64,000 bases of DNA from UBA1351 sp963677885 (GCA_963677885.1 OY782500.1:372001-436000); one strand, 5' to 3'. Shown: positions 25,558 through 35,187, numbered from the stretch's first letter. Program-made: numbers and translations. Notes: generated by a model not told the origin, from the sequence alone.

Positions 25558-27150
25558 TTATTCAGTTGGCGCATCACCTTCAGCACCGAAAACAATAACA
25601 TCTGTATCTATTAATTCTTTTTCTTCAATTCTGTACAACATAACTGCAACTTCTGCTCTGGTAGCATGATCTGCAAATCCAAAGACCATTTGACCGTCAA
25701 CCTCTTTACCGGTTACAATACCGTACTTAACAGCCATTGCACATCCTTGTTTAGCCCATTCAGAAACTTGATCTGCATCAGCAAAAACAGAAAGGAGCTC
25801 ATCGTATTCAGATTCATCAGGCACTTCGACACCAAAGTCAATGAGGACTCTGGAAATCATAGTTGCAATCTGCTCTTTAGTGATTTTGGCGCCTGGAGCG
25901 TATTTGTCATTACCAACACCTTTAACATATCCAGCTCTGTAAGCAGCTTCAACTTCAGCAGCGAACCAATCAGATTTTAATATATCTAAGAAAGTAGGCA
26001 AGAACTCGGTCGGCTCTTCTGCCTTGAACATACGTGTTAACATAGCTGCAAATTCAGCTCTGGTTATAGATCCAGATGGATCAAAAGCTTCATTGCCTTT
26101 ACCATTGATAATGCTAGCAATAAACAATTGACGAACTGCTTTTGCTGCCCAACTGTAATTACCCATATCTTTGAACAAGAAATTGGCAAGTGGGACTGGA
26201 ATAATTAAACTTTCAGCGATTTCTTCATCTTCACCAAGGTCAGTTCCACCTGTACCGCCTGTTCCACCTGTGCCTCCAGTATTACCTGTTCCACCGGTAC
26301 CACCTGTATTGTCATCTCCACCGGCATTGTCGCCTCCACCTGTGGTATCATCATCTTCAAGAAGCCCGATACGAATAAATCCGTAACTATTTAAATAATC
26401 AAATACTCTTTCTTGATCGCGAATATTTGCGTCATTATAATAGTCAACCAACACATCAATTCCATCAAGGACAGGTTCACCATTCTCAATATCATCTTCG
26501 AGTTGCATATTAGCCACAAGAACAATTAGTGGTGAAATATTACGATCTTGAGACATATTACCTGTTAATGCATCAATAACTAAGAATTTTAATGCATATT
26601 CGGTTACAGGTAGTCCTGACTCAGAAATCTGCTTAGCCAATTTAAGCATGTCGAACAGTTTGTCCATTCTGGCAAAGCCTTTATCAAGCACATCGTAGTC
26701 AACATCTCCTACAGCTGTCATGAATTCATCTTTTCGTCTTAGTAAGGCATTGTAGAAGTTCTCTTTATCTTCAGCAGAAATATCACCGTCATCTAAACCT
26801 AGATACTCTTCTAAATTAGATACAGAAAAAACTTCATACATAAAGTACTTACCAAACCCGGCAGCTGCGTCTAGGGTGGCACCAAATGACTCTAATCGAT
26901 CTTGTTGTCCTGGCATCAAACCATTAAACATAGCTGTATAAGCATCTAGGAATCCCTCATAGTCATCAACTTCTCTTAATAGTAAGAGTAGATCTACAAA
27001 TTCTTCCTTATTCTCGAGTTCCATACATTCATTAACAAATTCTCTGATTCTGTCTTCAGGATTAACCACATCTGCAGCACTTGCAGGTACAACCATAATA
27101 CTGATTAACATCGTCAACGTAAGCATTTTTGCTAGTAACCTCTTCATCAT
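25558..27150 (-). CDS. S-layer homology (SLH) domain surface protein
   Basis: 530 residues. Signal peptide ending near VPASAADV. Residues 30-275 are helical and acidic, not recognised. A Gly/Thr/Asp-rich linker follows (GGTGGTGNTGGTGGTGG, about 278-315). Three SLH domains occupy the C-terminus (about 325-515), with AFDPSGSITRAEFAAMLTRM, KYAPGAKITKEQIATMISRV and ADHATRAEVAVMLYRI. SLH repeats anchor proteins to pyruvylated cell-wall polysaccharide. Confidence 0.92.
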   Translation of the reverse strand: MMKRLLAKMLTLTMLISIMVVPASAADVVNPEDRIREFVNECMELENKEEFVDLLLLLREVDDYEGFLDAYTAMFNGLMPGQQDRLESFGATLDAAAGFGKYFMYEVFSVSNLEEYLGLDDGDISAEDKENFYNALLRRKDEFMTAVGDVDYDVLDKGFARMDKLFDMLKLAKQISESGLPVTEYALKFLVIDALTGNMSQDRNISPLIVLVANMQLEDDIENGEPVLDGIDVLVDYYNDANIRDQERVFDYLNSYGFIRIGLLEDDDTTGGGDNAGGDDNTGGTGGTGNTGGTGGTGGTGGTDLGEDEEIAESLIIPVPLANFLFKDMGNYSWAAKAVRQLFIASIINGKGNEAFDPSGSITRAEFAAMLTRMFKAEEPTEFLPTFLDILKSDWFAAEVEAAYRAGYVKGVGNDKYAPGAKITKEQIATMISRVLIDFGVEVPDESEYDELLSVFADADQVSEWAKQGCAMAVKYGIVTGKEVDGQMVFGFADHATRAEVAVMLYRIEEKELIDTDVIVFGAEGDAPTE

Positions 27151-27223
27151 TCATACATCCTTTCCTTAAATTATCTCTCATCCGTTAAATCATTTTCTTC
27201 TCATATGAATTTACTTATAGTAA

Positions 27224-27252
27224 ATTATAACTAAATTGTGAACATTTTGCAA
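27224..27252 (-). promoter_or_regulatory. promoter of the SLH gene
   Basis: Minus strand TTGCAA (27247-27252), 17 bases, TATAAT (27224-27229). Confidence 0.65.
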
Positions 27253-27338
27253 ACAAATTCCTAATAAAATATGAACTAGATTTTTATTAGTCATATGCCA
27301 TTTTTTAGGTCAATGTGCCTAAGAATTATTGAAAAATC

Positions 27339-27872
27339 TTATTTTCTATCCTTGATCACTTTTGCTGGATTGCCACCGACAATGGTCATGGGTGGTACAT
27401 TCTTGGTCACAATTGCCCCTGCTCCAACAATTGCGCCATTCCCTATTGATACACCTGGTAATATAAGCGCTCTACGGCCAATCCATACGTCATCTCCTAT
27501 AGTTACAGGTTTCGTCGGCGTATCTCCCTGTTCAATCATAGGCAAAGTTAAATTGTCGTATGCATGACCTTTTGTATAAATAATGACTTCTGGCGCCATC
27601 ATTACGTCGTTTCCGATAGTAACTTTTCCGTGAACCTCACATTTTATACCTATTCCAGACCGGTCTCCCAAAGTCAACCCCGGCGTAAAGTATGCACCTT
27701 TTTCAATATTGACATTACTTCCAACAGCTGCTGCTATCTTGCCGGCAAAATAACCTCTTATGTTTCTGGCAAATGGCATAATAGCCGATTCGGGTAAATT
27801 TTTCGCCAGAAGAACATATAATAAATACCATAATTTATTCTTGGTGTTCCACATTACAGATAAACATATCAA
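27339..27872 (-). CDS. hexapeptide-repeat acyltransferase (WbbJ/CapG-like)
   Basis: 177 residues. Left-handed beta-helix acetyltransferase: repeated I-G-x-x hexapeptides (VTIGNDVMMAPEV, VTIGDDVWIGRRALILPGVS, IGNGAIVGAGAIVTKNVP) and the closing VGGNPAKVI. Members acetylate sugars or serine. The frame opens at a TTG (27872) 17 bases from AAGGAG; ATG 27854 is an alternative, so the first few residues are uncertain. Monocistronic. Confidence 0.88.
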   Translation of the reverse strand: MICLSVMWNTKNKLWYLLYVLLAKNLPESAIMPFARNIRGYFAGKIAAAVGSNVNIEKGAYFTPGLTLGDRSGIGIKCEVHGKVTIGNDVMMAPEVIIYTKGHAYDNLTLPMIEQGDTPTKPVTIGDDVWIGRRALILPGVSIGNGAIVGAGAIVTKNVPPMTIVGGNPAKVIKDRK

Positions 27873-28098
27873 ATTCTTTTATTGATATTCTCCTTCCCCT
27901 TATATATCGGCAAAGCCAAATCTTTTATACTTGTTAACAAATTATGAACAACTACTTGTATTATACACTATCAATTCAAAAAACTAAAGGATATTTCACA
28001 AAAAAATCACTTTTTTATAGGTCTTATTAACTAATCGAATAGAACTTTAATCTCAGAATCCTCCTTTTATCCACCTCATCTAAAACAGTCTTTCTCAC

Positions 28099-28127
28099 TT
28101 GGGAATAAAAAAAACATATGATATAAT
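28099..28127 (+). promoter_or_regulatory. promoter of the PduO-type gene
   Basis: TTGGGA (28099-28104), 17 bases, TATAAT (28122-28127). Confidence 0.6.
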
Positions 28128-28160
28128 AGACTTAATAACAATTCTCAATTACAACGCGAA

Positions 28161-28190
28161 AGGAGAGACCGGCAAGCCGGCTATACTATG
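28161..28190 (+). promoter_or_regulatory. ribosome site separated from its ATG by a small hairpin
   Basis: AGGAG (28161-28165) is 22 bases from the ATG, too far for normal use. Between them lies ccggc-aa-gccgg (28169-28180), a five-bp GC stem. If folded, it would bring the two to about ten bases. The start itself is fixed by protein conservation. Confidence 0.6.
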
Positions 28191-28772
28191 CATATATATA
28201 CAAGAAATGGTGATTTTGGTTTCACCACAACCTTAGATGGGACAAAAATATCAAAAAGTCATCCCCGACTTCAATTACAAGGAGGCATCGATGAGATAAA
28301 CAGCCAAATCGGCTATCTCCGAAGCTTGATTCATAATAACCTGGTATCTTATCCAAAACTTAAATCAGTCGATTTATCTCTTAAAGAGATTCAGTACCTC
28401 CTCTTTAAACTGGGTACTACAGTCACCTCCAACTTCACAATCCCCTATATAAGGGAAGATCATATCAAGACTTTAGAATCCAACATCGACCTCATGGCAG
28501 ATGAAACCGGCCGCTTAAAATCTTTTATCTACCTATCAGGACACGAAACCGCCTCATATTGCCACGTCCTAAGATCAACAACCAGACGTATAGAACGGGA
28601 TTTTGTCACCTTAATCACCCATATCCACCAAGGTAAGGACTCCACTTCCACCTTCGATGAAAACTGGGTACCCCTTGAGTATAAATTCATCAACCGATTA
28701 GCCGACTACTTCTTTCAAACAGCCAGATACCTCAATTACGTCACAACAACCCCCGAAGAAGAAATCCACTAA
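28188..28772 (+). CDS. PduO-type corrinoid adenosyltransferase
   Basis: 194 residues. It transfers the adenosyl group of ATP to cob(I)alamin. The start MHIYTRNGDFGFTT matches the family ATP loop (MKIYTKTGDxGTT). GGIDEINSQIGYLRS matches the DELNSxIG motif, and STTRRIERDF the C-terminal R-x-x-ER. The length is normal. There is no cobalamin riboswitch or other B12 gene in view. Confidence 0.88.
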   Translation: MHIYTRNGDFGFTTTLDGTKISKSHPRLQLQGGIDEINSQIGYLRSLIHNNLVSYPKLKSVDLSLKEIQYLLFKLGTTVTSNFTIPYIREDHIKTLESNIDLMADETGRLKSFIYLSGHETASYCHVLRSTTRRIERDFVTLITHIHQGKDSTSTFDENWVPLEYKFINRLADYFFQTARYLNYVTTTPEEEIH

Positions 28773-28800
28773 TCCAACACCCAAACTCCATAAACCAACC

Positions 28801-28843
28801 CATTCAGTGGAAGATGCCAATACACAAAAAGGCAACTTCCACT
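28801..28843 (+). terminator. hairpin after PduO gene
   Basis: agtggaagatgcc ... ggcaacttccact pairs with one mismatch around a 12-base loop; T-content after it is low, so efficiency is uncertain. Confidence 0.5.
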
Positions 28844-28995
28844 TATTACGTCTATACACGACACATCCATAATTTTACACCAAACCAAAGGGCATCAATA
28901 AACCATAAACCTTATATGCGCTGTATTGCATAGATCCCCCACCAGGATGTGTTCAATCACTTGTCTGTGATGGTAAATTTCCATGTTCACTATAA

Positions 28996-29074
28996 AGCAG
29001 AAAGATAGAGTCACCCATCTGACCGGCTTCACGAAGTGCGCAAGGGCAGATGGGGTGGCTCTATCTTTCAACTC
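28996..29074. repeat. variable-arm hairpin element, copy 3 (family B)
   Basis: agcag, then arms gaaagatagagtcacccatc / gatggggtggctctatctttc paired with two irregularities, around accggcttcacgaagtgcgc-aagggc, then aactc. It lies beyond the terminator of the TRAP transporter gene. The remaining bases of the 28773-29137 gap show nothing else. Confidence 0.9.
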
Positions 29075-29092
29075 TTATTGATCAACAAAAAA

Positions 29093-29124
29093 GGCCATTC
29101 ACCAACAAAAGTCAATGAACAGCC
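29093..29124 (-). terminator. terminator of the TRAP permease gene
   Basis: ggccattcacc...aatgaacagcc imperfect stem with six A on its left (minus-strand U-tract), 14 bases from the stop. Confidence 0.65.
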
Positions 29125-29137
29125 ATCCCAATACTCT

Positions 29138-31171
29138 CTATGCAATCCCAGCCATATCCCTCTTAGATTTCAAATACTGATATCCATACACAGCCCCAAG
29201 TAGAACCAATCCTATCAGGTCTGTCTGAATACCTGCCACAAGCAGCATAAGGGCTGCTGCAAATAACACGATTCTCTCTATAATAGATGCAGACGTTCTT
29301 AAGAAACCGATCATACCGGCGCCTAAGGCTACAATCCCAATTACAGCCGTTATAATAACCAAAACCCCTTGGCCAATATTAACGTCCTGCAAAAGGAGAA
29401 CCGGATTATATACAAAAACGAAGGGAACCACAAAACCGGCAATAGCAAGTTTTACTGCTGTAAAGCCAGTCTTAAAGGGGTTGGATCCCGCTATCCCTGC
29501 CCCTGCATAGGCTGCCAGGGCAACCGGTGGAGTCAAGTCAGCAACTACGCCAAAGTAGAGAACAAACATATGGGCTGCCAACGCCGGTACTCCCAATTTA
29601 GTAAGGGCTGGCGATGCAATCATGGCTAATATAATGTAAGTCGCCGTCGTTGGTATTCCTGAACCAAGAATAGTACAGGCAACCATCGTAAAGAACAAGG
29701 TGAAGAATAAAAGCACATTATCAGTTCCCATAAAGGCCAAACCGATACCGGTAAGGAAGTCAACAATGCTTTGGGCAAGGTTAATGGTCATACCTGCAAA
29801 AGTCAGTCCCAAACCGGTAAGTGTTGATGTACCGACAATAAAACCAACAGCTGCACAGGATGCCGTTACGCCTAAGGCTGATTTTGCACCGTTTTCAAAG
29901 GCAAACTTAAAGTCACCCAGCGCTTTCATCAAACCAAATCCTATGGAATGTTCTTTTCTATTCTCAATCATCAAACGAATCAAGTGAATAATGATAGAAG
30001 AAACTACACCCAAAAATCCTGCGCTTAGGGGTGTATAACCGCCGATCAGGCGCCAGATAATGATGGCCATGGGTATGAGTAAATAACCTCTTTTTTTCAA
30101 AATATCCATTAGAACCGGAACTCTTTCCAATCCTTCCAGCTTGTTTTTGGATGCCTCAAGATGGACCATGGTTCCTACTGCTATGTAATAAAGAATGGCA
30201 GGAATTATGGCCGCTGTCAGGATCATCAAATATGGAATACCTAAGAATTCAGACATAATAAAGGCTGCCGCACCCATAACCGGCGGCATGATCTGGCCAC
30301 CTGTCGAAGAAGCAGCTTCAACAGCCCCGGCGAATTGCGCCTTATAGCCACTTCGTTTCATCAAAGGAATGGTAAAAGCCCCAGTTGTTACAGTATTGGC
30401 AATAGACGATCCGTTAATCGATCCCATAAGACCGCTGGAAATAACGGCGACTTTTGCCGGTCCACCTTTTGAACGTCCTGCAATAGCTACTGCAATATCA
30501 ATAAACAATTCTCCAAGTCCTGTTTTTTCAGCCAGGACACCAAAAAGGACAAAGAGGAAAACATAGGTTGCTGCAACAGCCAGAGGTGTTGAATATATCC
30601 CTTCCAAAGTAAAATACATATATGTAGATATTGCCTTGACCGAGTAACCTCTGTGGGCAAGTACTCCTGGAAGCCAGGGACCAACATATGCATAGACCAA
30701 GAAAACCACCCCAAGTATGGGTAAATCAATACCAATAACCCGACGTCCGGCTTCAAGTACCAGGACTATAGCTATAACAGCCATAATAACGTCCAGTGTC
30801 GTATATTTTCCCGCCCTGTATGCCAGCGCTTCAAAGTTGGCAATAATATACATATTGACCATCAAACCCAAGCCGGCAAGGCCTACATCAATAAAAGTAA
30901 ATTTCTCACGACTTGATTTTTTGCTACCGGGAAAGAGCAAAAAGATAAGCACCATAGCAAAAGCCAGGTGAATCGTTCTCTGGTATCTGGCATTTAACAA
31001 GCCGAAACCAGATGTATATAACTGAAAAAGAGACATAGTGATAGCAATCACAGTGATAATGATGCCAAAAGTCCCCTTTAGATCCCGATAATTGGATTCC
31101 GAATCAAGGCTTTTTATTTCCTCAATATCCACTTCAAATTCTTCCATCTCCATGGATTTCTTTTCTTTCAT
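29138..31171 (-). CDS. TAXI-type TRAP transporter, fused 4TM-12TM permease
   Basis: 677 residues with about 17-19 hydrophobic helices. The N-terminal small-subunit (DctQ-like) helices are fused to a DctM-like large subunit. Typical stretches are GSINGSSIANTVTTGAFTIP, SSTGGQIMPPVMGAAAFIM and the C-terminal GVVADLTPPVALAAYAGAGI. It uses an ion gradient to import organic acids delivered by the binding protein at 31816. DUF1850 protein lies between the two, as usual for TAXI systems. The substrate is unknown. Confidence 0.93.
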   Translation of the reverse strand: MKEKKSMEMEEFEVDIEEIKSLDSESNYRDLKGTFGIIITVIAITMSLFQLYTSGFGLLNARYQRTIHLAFAMVLIFLLFPGSKKSSREKFTFIDVGLAGLGLMVNMYIIANFEALAYRAGKYTTLDVIMAVIAIVLVLEAGRRVIGIDLPILGVVFLVYAYVGPWLPGVLAHRGYSVKAISTYMYFTLEGIYSTPLAVAATYVFLFVLFGVLAEKTGLGELFIDIAVAIAGRSKGGPAKVAVISSGLMGSINGSSIANTVTTGAFTIPLMKRSGYKAQFAGAVEAASSTGGQIMPPVMGAAAFIMSEFLGIPYLMILTAAIIPAILYYIAVGTMVHLEASKNKLEGLERVPVLMDILKKRGYLLIPMAIIIWRLIGGYTPLSAGFLGVVSSIIIHLIRLMIENRKEHSIGFGLMKALGDFKFAFENGAKSALGVTASCAAVGFIVGTSTLTGLGLTFAGMTINLAQSIVDFLTGIGLAFMGTDNVLLFFTLFFTMVACTILGSGIPTTATYIILAMIASPALTKLGVPALAAHMFVLYFGVVADLTPPVALAAYAGAGIAGSNPFKTGFTAVKLAIAGFVVPFVFVYNPVLLLQDVNIGQGVLVIITAVIGIVALGAGMIGFLRTSASIIERIVLFAAALMLLVAGIQTDLIGLVLLGAVYGYQYLKSKRDMAGIA

Positions 31172-31186
31172 CTAATCATCCTCTCT

Positions 31187-31711
31187 TTATAACGTTTTAA
31201 AACTCTTCTTAAGCAACTCCAATAAACTGATTTTTTGTATTGTAAATTCTACACTTCCCTTGCGGTCTTTTGGCCAGGTATATAATAAATATTCATGTCC
31301 CTCTATAAACAGAGTATTCATATAGGCTTCTTCCACTTGGAAGCTAAGGGACTTATAAACCCTGTCCATACCGTCAATATAGAAGTATCCGTCTTCTTCA
31401 TAAAACCGACTTCCATCGTAGGCATACTCAGGAAGACCTGCACCGCTTTGGTCCTCATATCTAACCTTGTCAGCAACAAAGACAAAAGTGCCCTCCTGTT
31501 CTTCCACATGAAGGTACTCCATAAGACCTGTACGGCTGACAGAATGAATGGAATAATAGGTAAATTCCAGTTTTTCAGTAATAGGAATGACCAACCTTAC
31601 CATGTCATCCTCGTCTTCAACCACCAGAGACCATTTCAGTGGCCAGGTGAAAACAAGTAGAACCAATGTTATGATTGCGAGAATTATAGCTTTGTTATTT
31701 CTTGTTTTCAT
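31187..31711 (-). CDS. DUF1850 protein of the TAXI-TRAP system
   Basis: 174 residues. One N-terminal helix (AIILAIITLVLLVFTWPL) acts as signal or anchor, and the outer domain is beta-rich (EFTYYSIHSVSRTGLMEYL). DUF1850 proteins regularly sit beside TAXI-TRAP permeases, here 15 bases before the permease start. Their exact role is unknown. GAGGTG nine bases before the ATG. Confidence 0.82.
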   Translation of the reverse strand: MKTRNNKAIILAIITLVLLVFTWPLKWSLVVEDEDDMVRLVIPITEKLEFTYYSIHSVSRTGLMEYLHVEEQEGTFVFVADKVRYEDQSGAGLPEYAYDGSRFYEEDGYFYIDGMDRVYKSLSFQVEEAYMNTLFIEGHEYLLYTWPKDRKGSVEFTIQKISLLELLKKSFKTL

Positions 31712-31774
31712 CAGGAAATCACCTCGATCTATTTACTGGACACCTAACAAGACCATACTTCCATTATCACGGAA

Positions 31775-31800
31775 AAGGCCGAGTATCTCTACTCGGCCTT
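31775..31800 (-). terminator. terminator after the TAXI binding protein gene
   Basis: aaggccgagta-tctc-tactcggcctt, a perfect 11-bp stem between the binding-protein gene and the DUF1850 gene. It may let the binding protein be made in excess over the permease. Confidence 0.75.
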
Positions 31801-31815
31801 GATATTTACTAAAAA

Positions 31816-32766
31816 TTATCTTACGCCAACTTCTTCATAATATTTTTCAGCACCTGGGTGAAGGGGAATTCCCATACCATCAAGAGCTGTATCTAAGGTA
31901 ATGTCCTTACCTTTTTCGTGGGCAGATTCAATCGCTGCTCTATTTTCCCACATAGTCTTAGTCATTTCATAAACCAAATCTTCATCTACATCTGCAGAAA
32001 CGACCCACATAGCCATAGTGGTTGCAGTTTGTACATCTTCATCAATACCCTTATATGTGCCGGCTGGAATAACCGTCTTGGCATAGAAAGGTGACGTTTC
32101 GATCATTTTTGCAATCTTGTCTTCTGCAATTGGTACGATTACGATTTCTCTTGCCAGGTTGACATCAGTAATACTTGATGTTGGATAACCGGCAGTTACA
32201 AAAGCAGCATCGATTTGTTTGTCCTTCAACTTTTGTGAAGCTTCTGAGAATGACAGATAATCAACATTCATATCGTCTTCTGTCATACCGTGGGCAGCCA
32301 AAATATTGGTTACGTCAAAGTGTACACCTGATCCCAACTCACCTACACAAACGTTTTTGCCGGCAAGATCTTCAACAGATGTAATACCGGATTCTTTAAG
32401 GGCAACGATTTGAATAGCCTCTGGATACAGTGATGCGATTCCTCTCAAAGAATCAATCTTGTTATCTTCAAAAGCACCTATTCCTTCATAAGCCCAGAAA
32501 GCAACGTTGTTTTGCACAAGTGCCGACTCAGTTTCACCTTCACTAATAAGGTTACAGTTTGCAACCGATGCATTACCAGCCTGTGAGTTAACTGTCAAAT
32601 AATCAATATTTTCTGATAGAGTTTGAGCAATTGCTCCACCTACAGGATAGTAAGTACCACCGGTACCTCCAGTTGTAATACTCAAGAACTGCTTCTTTTC
32701 ACCGCAGCCTGCAAACAAACTTGCCATTAATGCAATTACAAATAAAACGGATAATAATTTTTTCAT
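31816..32766 (-). CDS. TAXI family TRAP transporter solute-binding lipoprotein
   Basis: 316 residues. Lipoprotein signal with lipobox ASLFAGCGE (cysteine at about residue 21). TAXI signature SITTGGTGGTYYPVGGAIAQ follows; SVEDLAGKNVCVGELGSG and the C-terminal HPGAEKYYEE are typical. Captures a substrate outside the membrane for the permease at 29138. Confidence 0.93.
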   Translation of the reverse strand: MKKLLSVLFVIALMASLFAGCGEKKQFLSITTGGTGGTYYPVGGAIAQTLSENIDYLTVNSQAGNASVANCNLISEGETESALVQNNVAFWAYEGIGAFEDNKIDSLRGIASLYPEAIQIVALKESGITSVEDLAGKNVCVGELGSGVHFDVTNILAAHGMTEDDMNVDYLSFSEASQKLKDKQIDAAFVTAGYPTSSITDVNLAREIVIVPIAEDKIAKMIETSPFYAKTVIPAGTYKGIDEDVQTATTMAMWVVSADVDEDLVYEMTKTMWENRAAIESAHEKGKDITLDTALDGMGIPLHPGAEKYYEEVGVR

Positions 32767-33032
32767 GATTTTCCCCTTTCTCTATATAACTTCTAGTGTT
32801 CATGATGTGCTAACACTAGCCTACCAAAAAATACTACCATATTTTGCAAGTTCAATCAAGGCAACTTGCAAATCATTTTAAATTTTCGTTTTTATGAATA
32901 ACTGAAATGTTTAGAATCCGCTCAATTTTATTGGTTTTAGACAAGGTTGGTTATTATTCACTAACTTTTTCATGTGTTAGCGAGGTAAAGCAAAAATGAA
33001 TGTTGATATTACAAATCCGTTGTGCCAACTCA

Positions 33033-34040
33033 TCACCTGGCAAATGCCACCCTAGCCATTCCCACATACTGATCTTTATAGGATGATGACAAAATATCCA
33101 CCTGGCTCCCCTTTCTCGTGTCATAAACGAGGACCTTCGTCGATATATGTTCACCCCAAGTATCAACAGTCTCCATCAAGACTTCATCAATATATACTGA
33201 CATTAAGCCTCCTGCAGGATGTTCCAAATAGGTAATTAGAGTATAGGCTTCATCTACCTTATATCTTAACAAGGCGTTTTTCTCCGTCGAAACAATCAAG
33301 TTCCCATAAGTTGAAAAATTCCCATGACTGACCGGCTCAGGACGAAAATCAAGTTGTGTCCATAAAGAAAACTCCTCACGAATTTCTTCTATTGAACCTT
33401 GCCTCTCCGTCATATCGAGGGCTTCTTGATTATTTATAATAAACTCCTCATCAATAAGTTCAATCATGTCATCAACGCTTAGAGCCTGAAATTGAAGAAC
33501 TGAAGACATTTTACTAAGACTATCATGTACTATTGATTCTTCTCCATCAACTTCTAGACCATTTTCATCAGAGTTTACAAGAACCAATAGAGCATTTTCA
33601 TGATCAGCCAAAACATCCACAAGCAGTTGAACTAAGTACCTGTCATCGATTGAGTGATTTTCTTCCTCAATAATAATCAAATCATATTCCTTTAACTTAT
33701 TCTGCTTATAGAGCTGCCATCCCCAAAGATAGCCTCCACCATTTAAGGCGATATAATCAAGGTCTATATGACTCATTTTTTTATCAAGTCTATCCAACCA
33801 CTCCGGTTCTTCCTCATATCCCATCTCATCAGTATAATCTTCATTAGCCAAAACCAGTATAGATAGTTCCTCCTTATGAGGCTCTTGATTATTAATATAG
33901 GTATCGTGAACAGATATGTTTATATGAGAAACAAGGGTGACTTGTCTAAGCCACCCATACCCAAATACTCCAAGAATTAGAAAGAGTATTCCACTGCCAA
34001 TGATTAAACTGTACCGCCAGATTCTCTCTTTTTGATTCAT
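33033..34040 (-). CDS. membrane-anchored extracellular protein, unknown
   Basis: 335 residues. One helix at about 10-30 (YSLIIGSGILFLILGVFGYGW), then a soluble part rich in Asp/Glu. LSILVLANEDYTDEMG and YDLIIIEEENHSIDDRY look like alternating strands of a Rossmann-type or SGNH-like fold, but no catalytic motif is convincing. It starts 21 bases after manC, so it belongs to the same transcript. The 32767-33032 gap downstream shows nothing I can name. Confidence 0.75.
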   Translation of the reverse strand: MNQKERIWRYSLIIGSGILFLILGVFGYGWLRQVTLVSHINISVHDTYINNQEPHKEELSILVLANEDYTDEMGYEEEPEWLDRLDKKMSHIDLDYIALNGGGYLWGWQLYKQNKLKEYDLIIIEEENHSIDDRYLVQLLVDVLADHENALLVLVNSDENGLEVDGEESIVHDSLSKMSSVLQFQALSVDDMIELIDEEFIINNQEALDMTERQGSIEEIREEFSLWTQLDFRPEPVSHGNFSTYGNLIVSTEKNALLRYKVDEAYTLITYLEHPAGGLMSVYIDEVLMETVDTWGEHISTKVLVYDTRKGSQVDILSSSYKDQYVGMARVAFAR

Positions 34041-34061
34041 ATTATTCCTGTACTTGTCTTA

Positions 34062-35108
34062 TTAGTTTGCGATTTTTTTGATGTCCTGAACTCTATCCTT
34101 ATGACAAACCAAGAGTTTGCCTTCTGTTTGAACCACCACAATATTATCAAGACCTATAATACCAACTTCCTGGTGATCTGTGACTACTATATTATCTCTA
34201 GCATCCAATGCCTTAAGGCTGGTCGTTCTTAAAACATTACCATTGTCATCCGCTTCGATAACATCCCCAAAAGCACTAAATGATCCAATATCGTTCCATC
34301 CAAAAGAGCCTGGTATCACTTTAACCCTGTCTGTTTTCTCCATAATTCCAAAGTCAATTGAAATCTTTTCAAAATCTGGAAAATATGGTTTAGTCGCCTC
34401 TGCAAGGGCCTCTTTAGTCAATCCCTTATCGATTTCATTTTTAATTGCACATAAAGTGGTAAAATGCTTTGGCATATACTTCTCAATCTCATCAAGTATA
34501 GTAGCCGCCTCAAAAATAAACATACCGCTGTTCCAAAGATACTGGCCTGACTCCACATAAGCCTCTGCCTTATCAAGACTAGGTTTTTCAAGGAAAGCCT
34601 CAACATCCATGACTTGACCAAGATCTCCTTTTTCCCCAGTTTTAATATAGCCGTAACCGGTTTCCGGATAATCCGGCTTAATACCCAAGGTGACGATACT
34701 CTTGTTGGCAACAGCCTCTTCACAGGCAGTCTCTAAGATACTTCTAAACACTTCCCCTTGACTGATTAAATGGTCTGCAGCCAGAACGATCATACATGGA
34801 TTTTCAACCTTAGAAGCCACATACATGGCCCCATAACCGACAGCCGCTGCTGTATCCTTAAAAGCAGGTTCCATAACAATATTTTCTTCTGGCAGCATTG
34901 GAAGTTCTTTTCGTATACCTTCGGCTTGCCTAATATTGGTCCCAATAAAAATACGCTCAGCAGGAATCATCGGAAGTATACGGTCTACAGTTTCTCTAAT
35001 CATGGATTTATCACTGAACAGTGACAGAAGTTGTTTAGGTTTCTCCGGTGTTGACAATGGCCAAAAGCGCTCTCCTGAGCCGCCTGCCATAATATAAGCA
35101 GTTAACAT
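34062..35108 (-). CDS. manC: mannose-1-phosphate guanylyltransferase
   Basis: 348 residues, single-domain type without the C-terminal isomerase. It makes GDP-mannose from GTP and mannose-1-phosphate. Signature AYIMAGGSGERFWPLSTPEKPKQ is read from residue 4 (G-x-G-x-R and the PKQ lysine); AADHLI, FLEKP and FGWNDIGS motifs are intact. Likely supplies mannose for surface glycans. GAGGGAG before the ATG. Confidence 0.93.
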   Translation of the reverse strand: MLTAYIMAGGSGERFWPLSTPEKPKQLLSLFSDKSMIRETVDRILPMIPAERIFIGTNIRQAEGIRKELPMLPEENIVMEPAFKDTAAAVGYGAMYVASKVENPCMIVLAADHLISQGEVFRSILETACEEAVANKSIVTLGIKPDYPETGYGYIKTGEKGDLGQVMDVEAFLEKPSLDKAEAYVESGQYLWNSGMFIFEAATILDEIEKYMPKHFTTLCAIKNEIDKGLTKEALAEATKPYFPDFEKISIDFGIMEKTDRVKVIPGSFGWNDIGSFSAFGDVIEADDNGNVLRTTSLKALDARDNIVVTDHQEVGIIGLDNIVVVQTEGKLLVCHKDRVQDIKKIAN

Positions 35109-35187
35109 ATAAATCTCCCTCTCTATCTATATAGTCCAAATTAATATCACAACGATTATAGCATATTTTTAGTGGACTTTGTAAAAA

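Noticed and set aside
26171..26386. Pro/Val-rich open frame on the plus strand
   Set aside because: Shadow of the Gly/Thr linker of the SLH protein; no start signals.
19725..29074. Family B hairpins as ordinary intrinsic terminators
   Set aside because: No T-run follows them on either strand, a separate terminator precedes each one, and the loop is conserved far beyond what a terminator needs.
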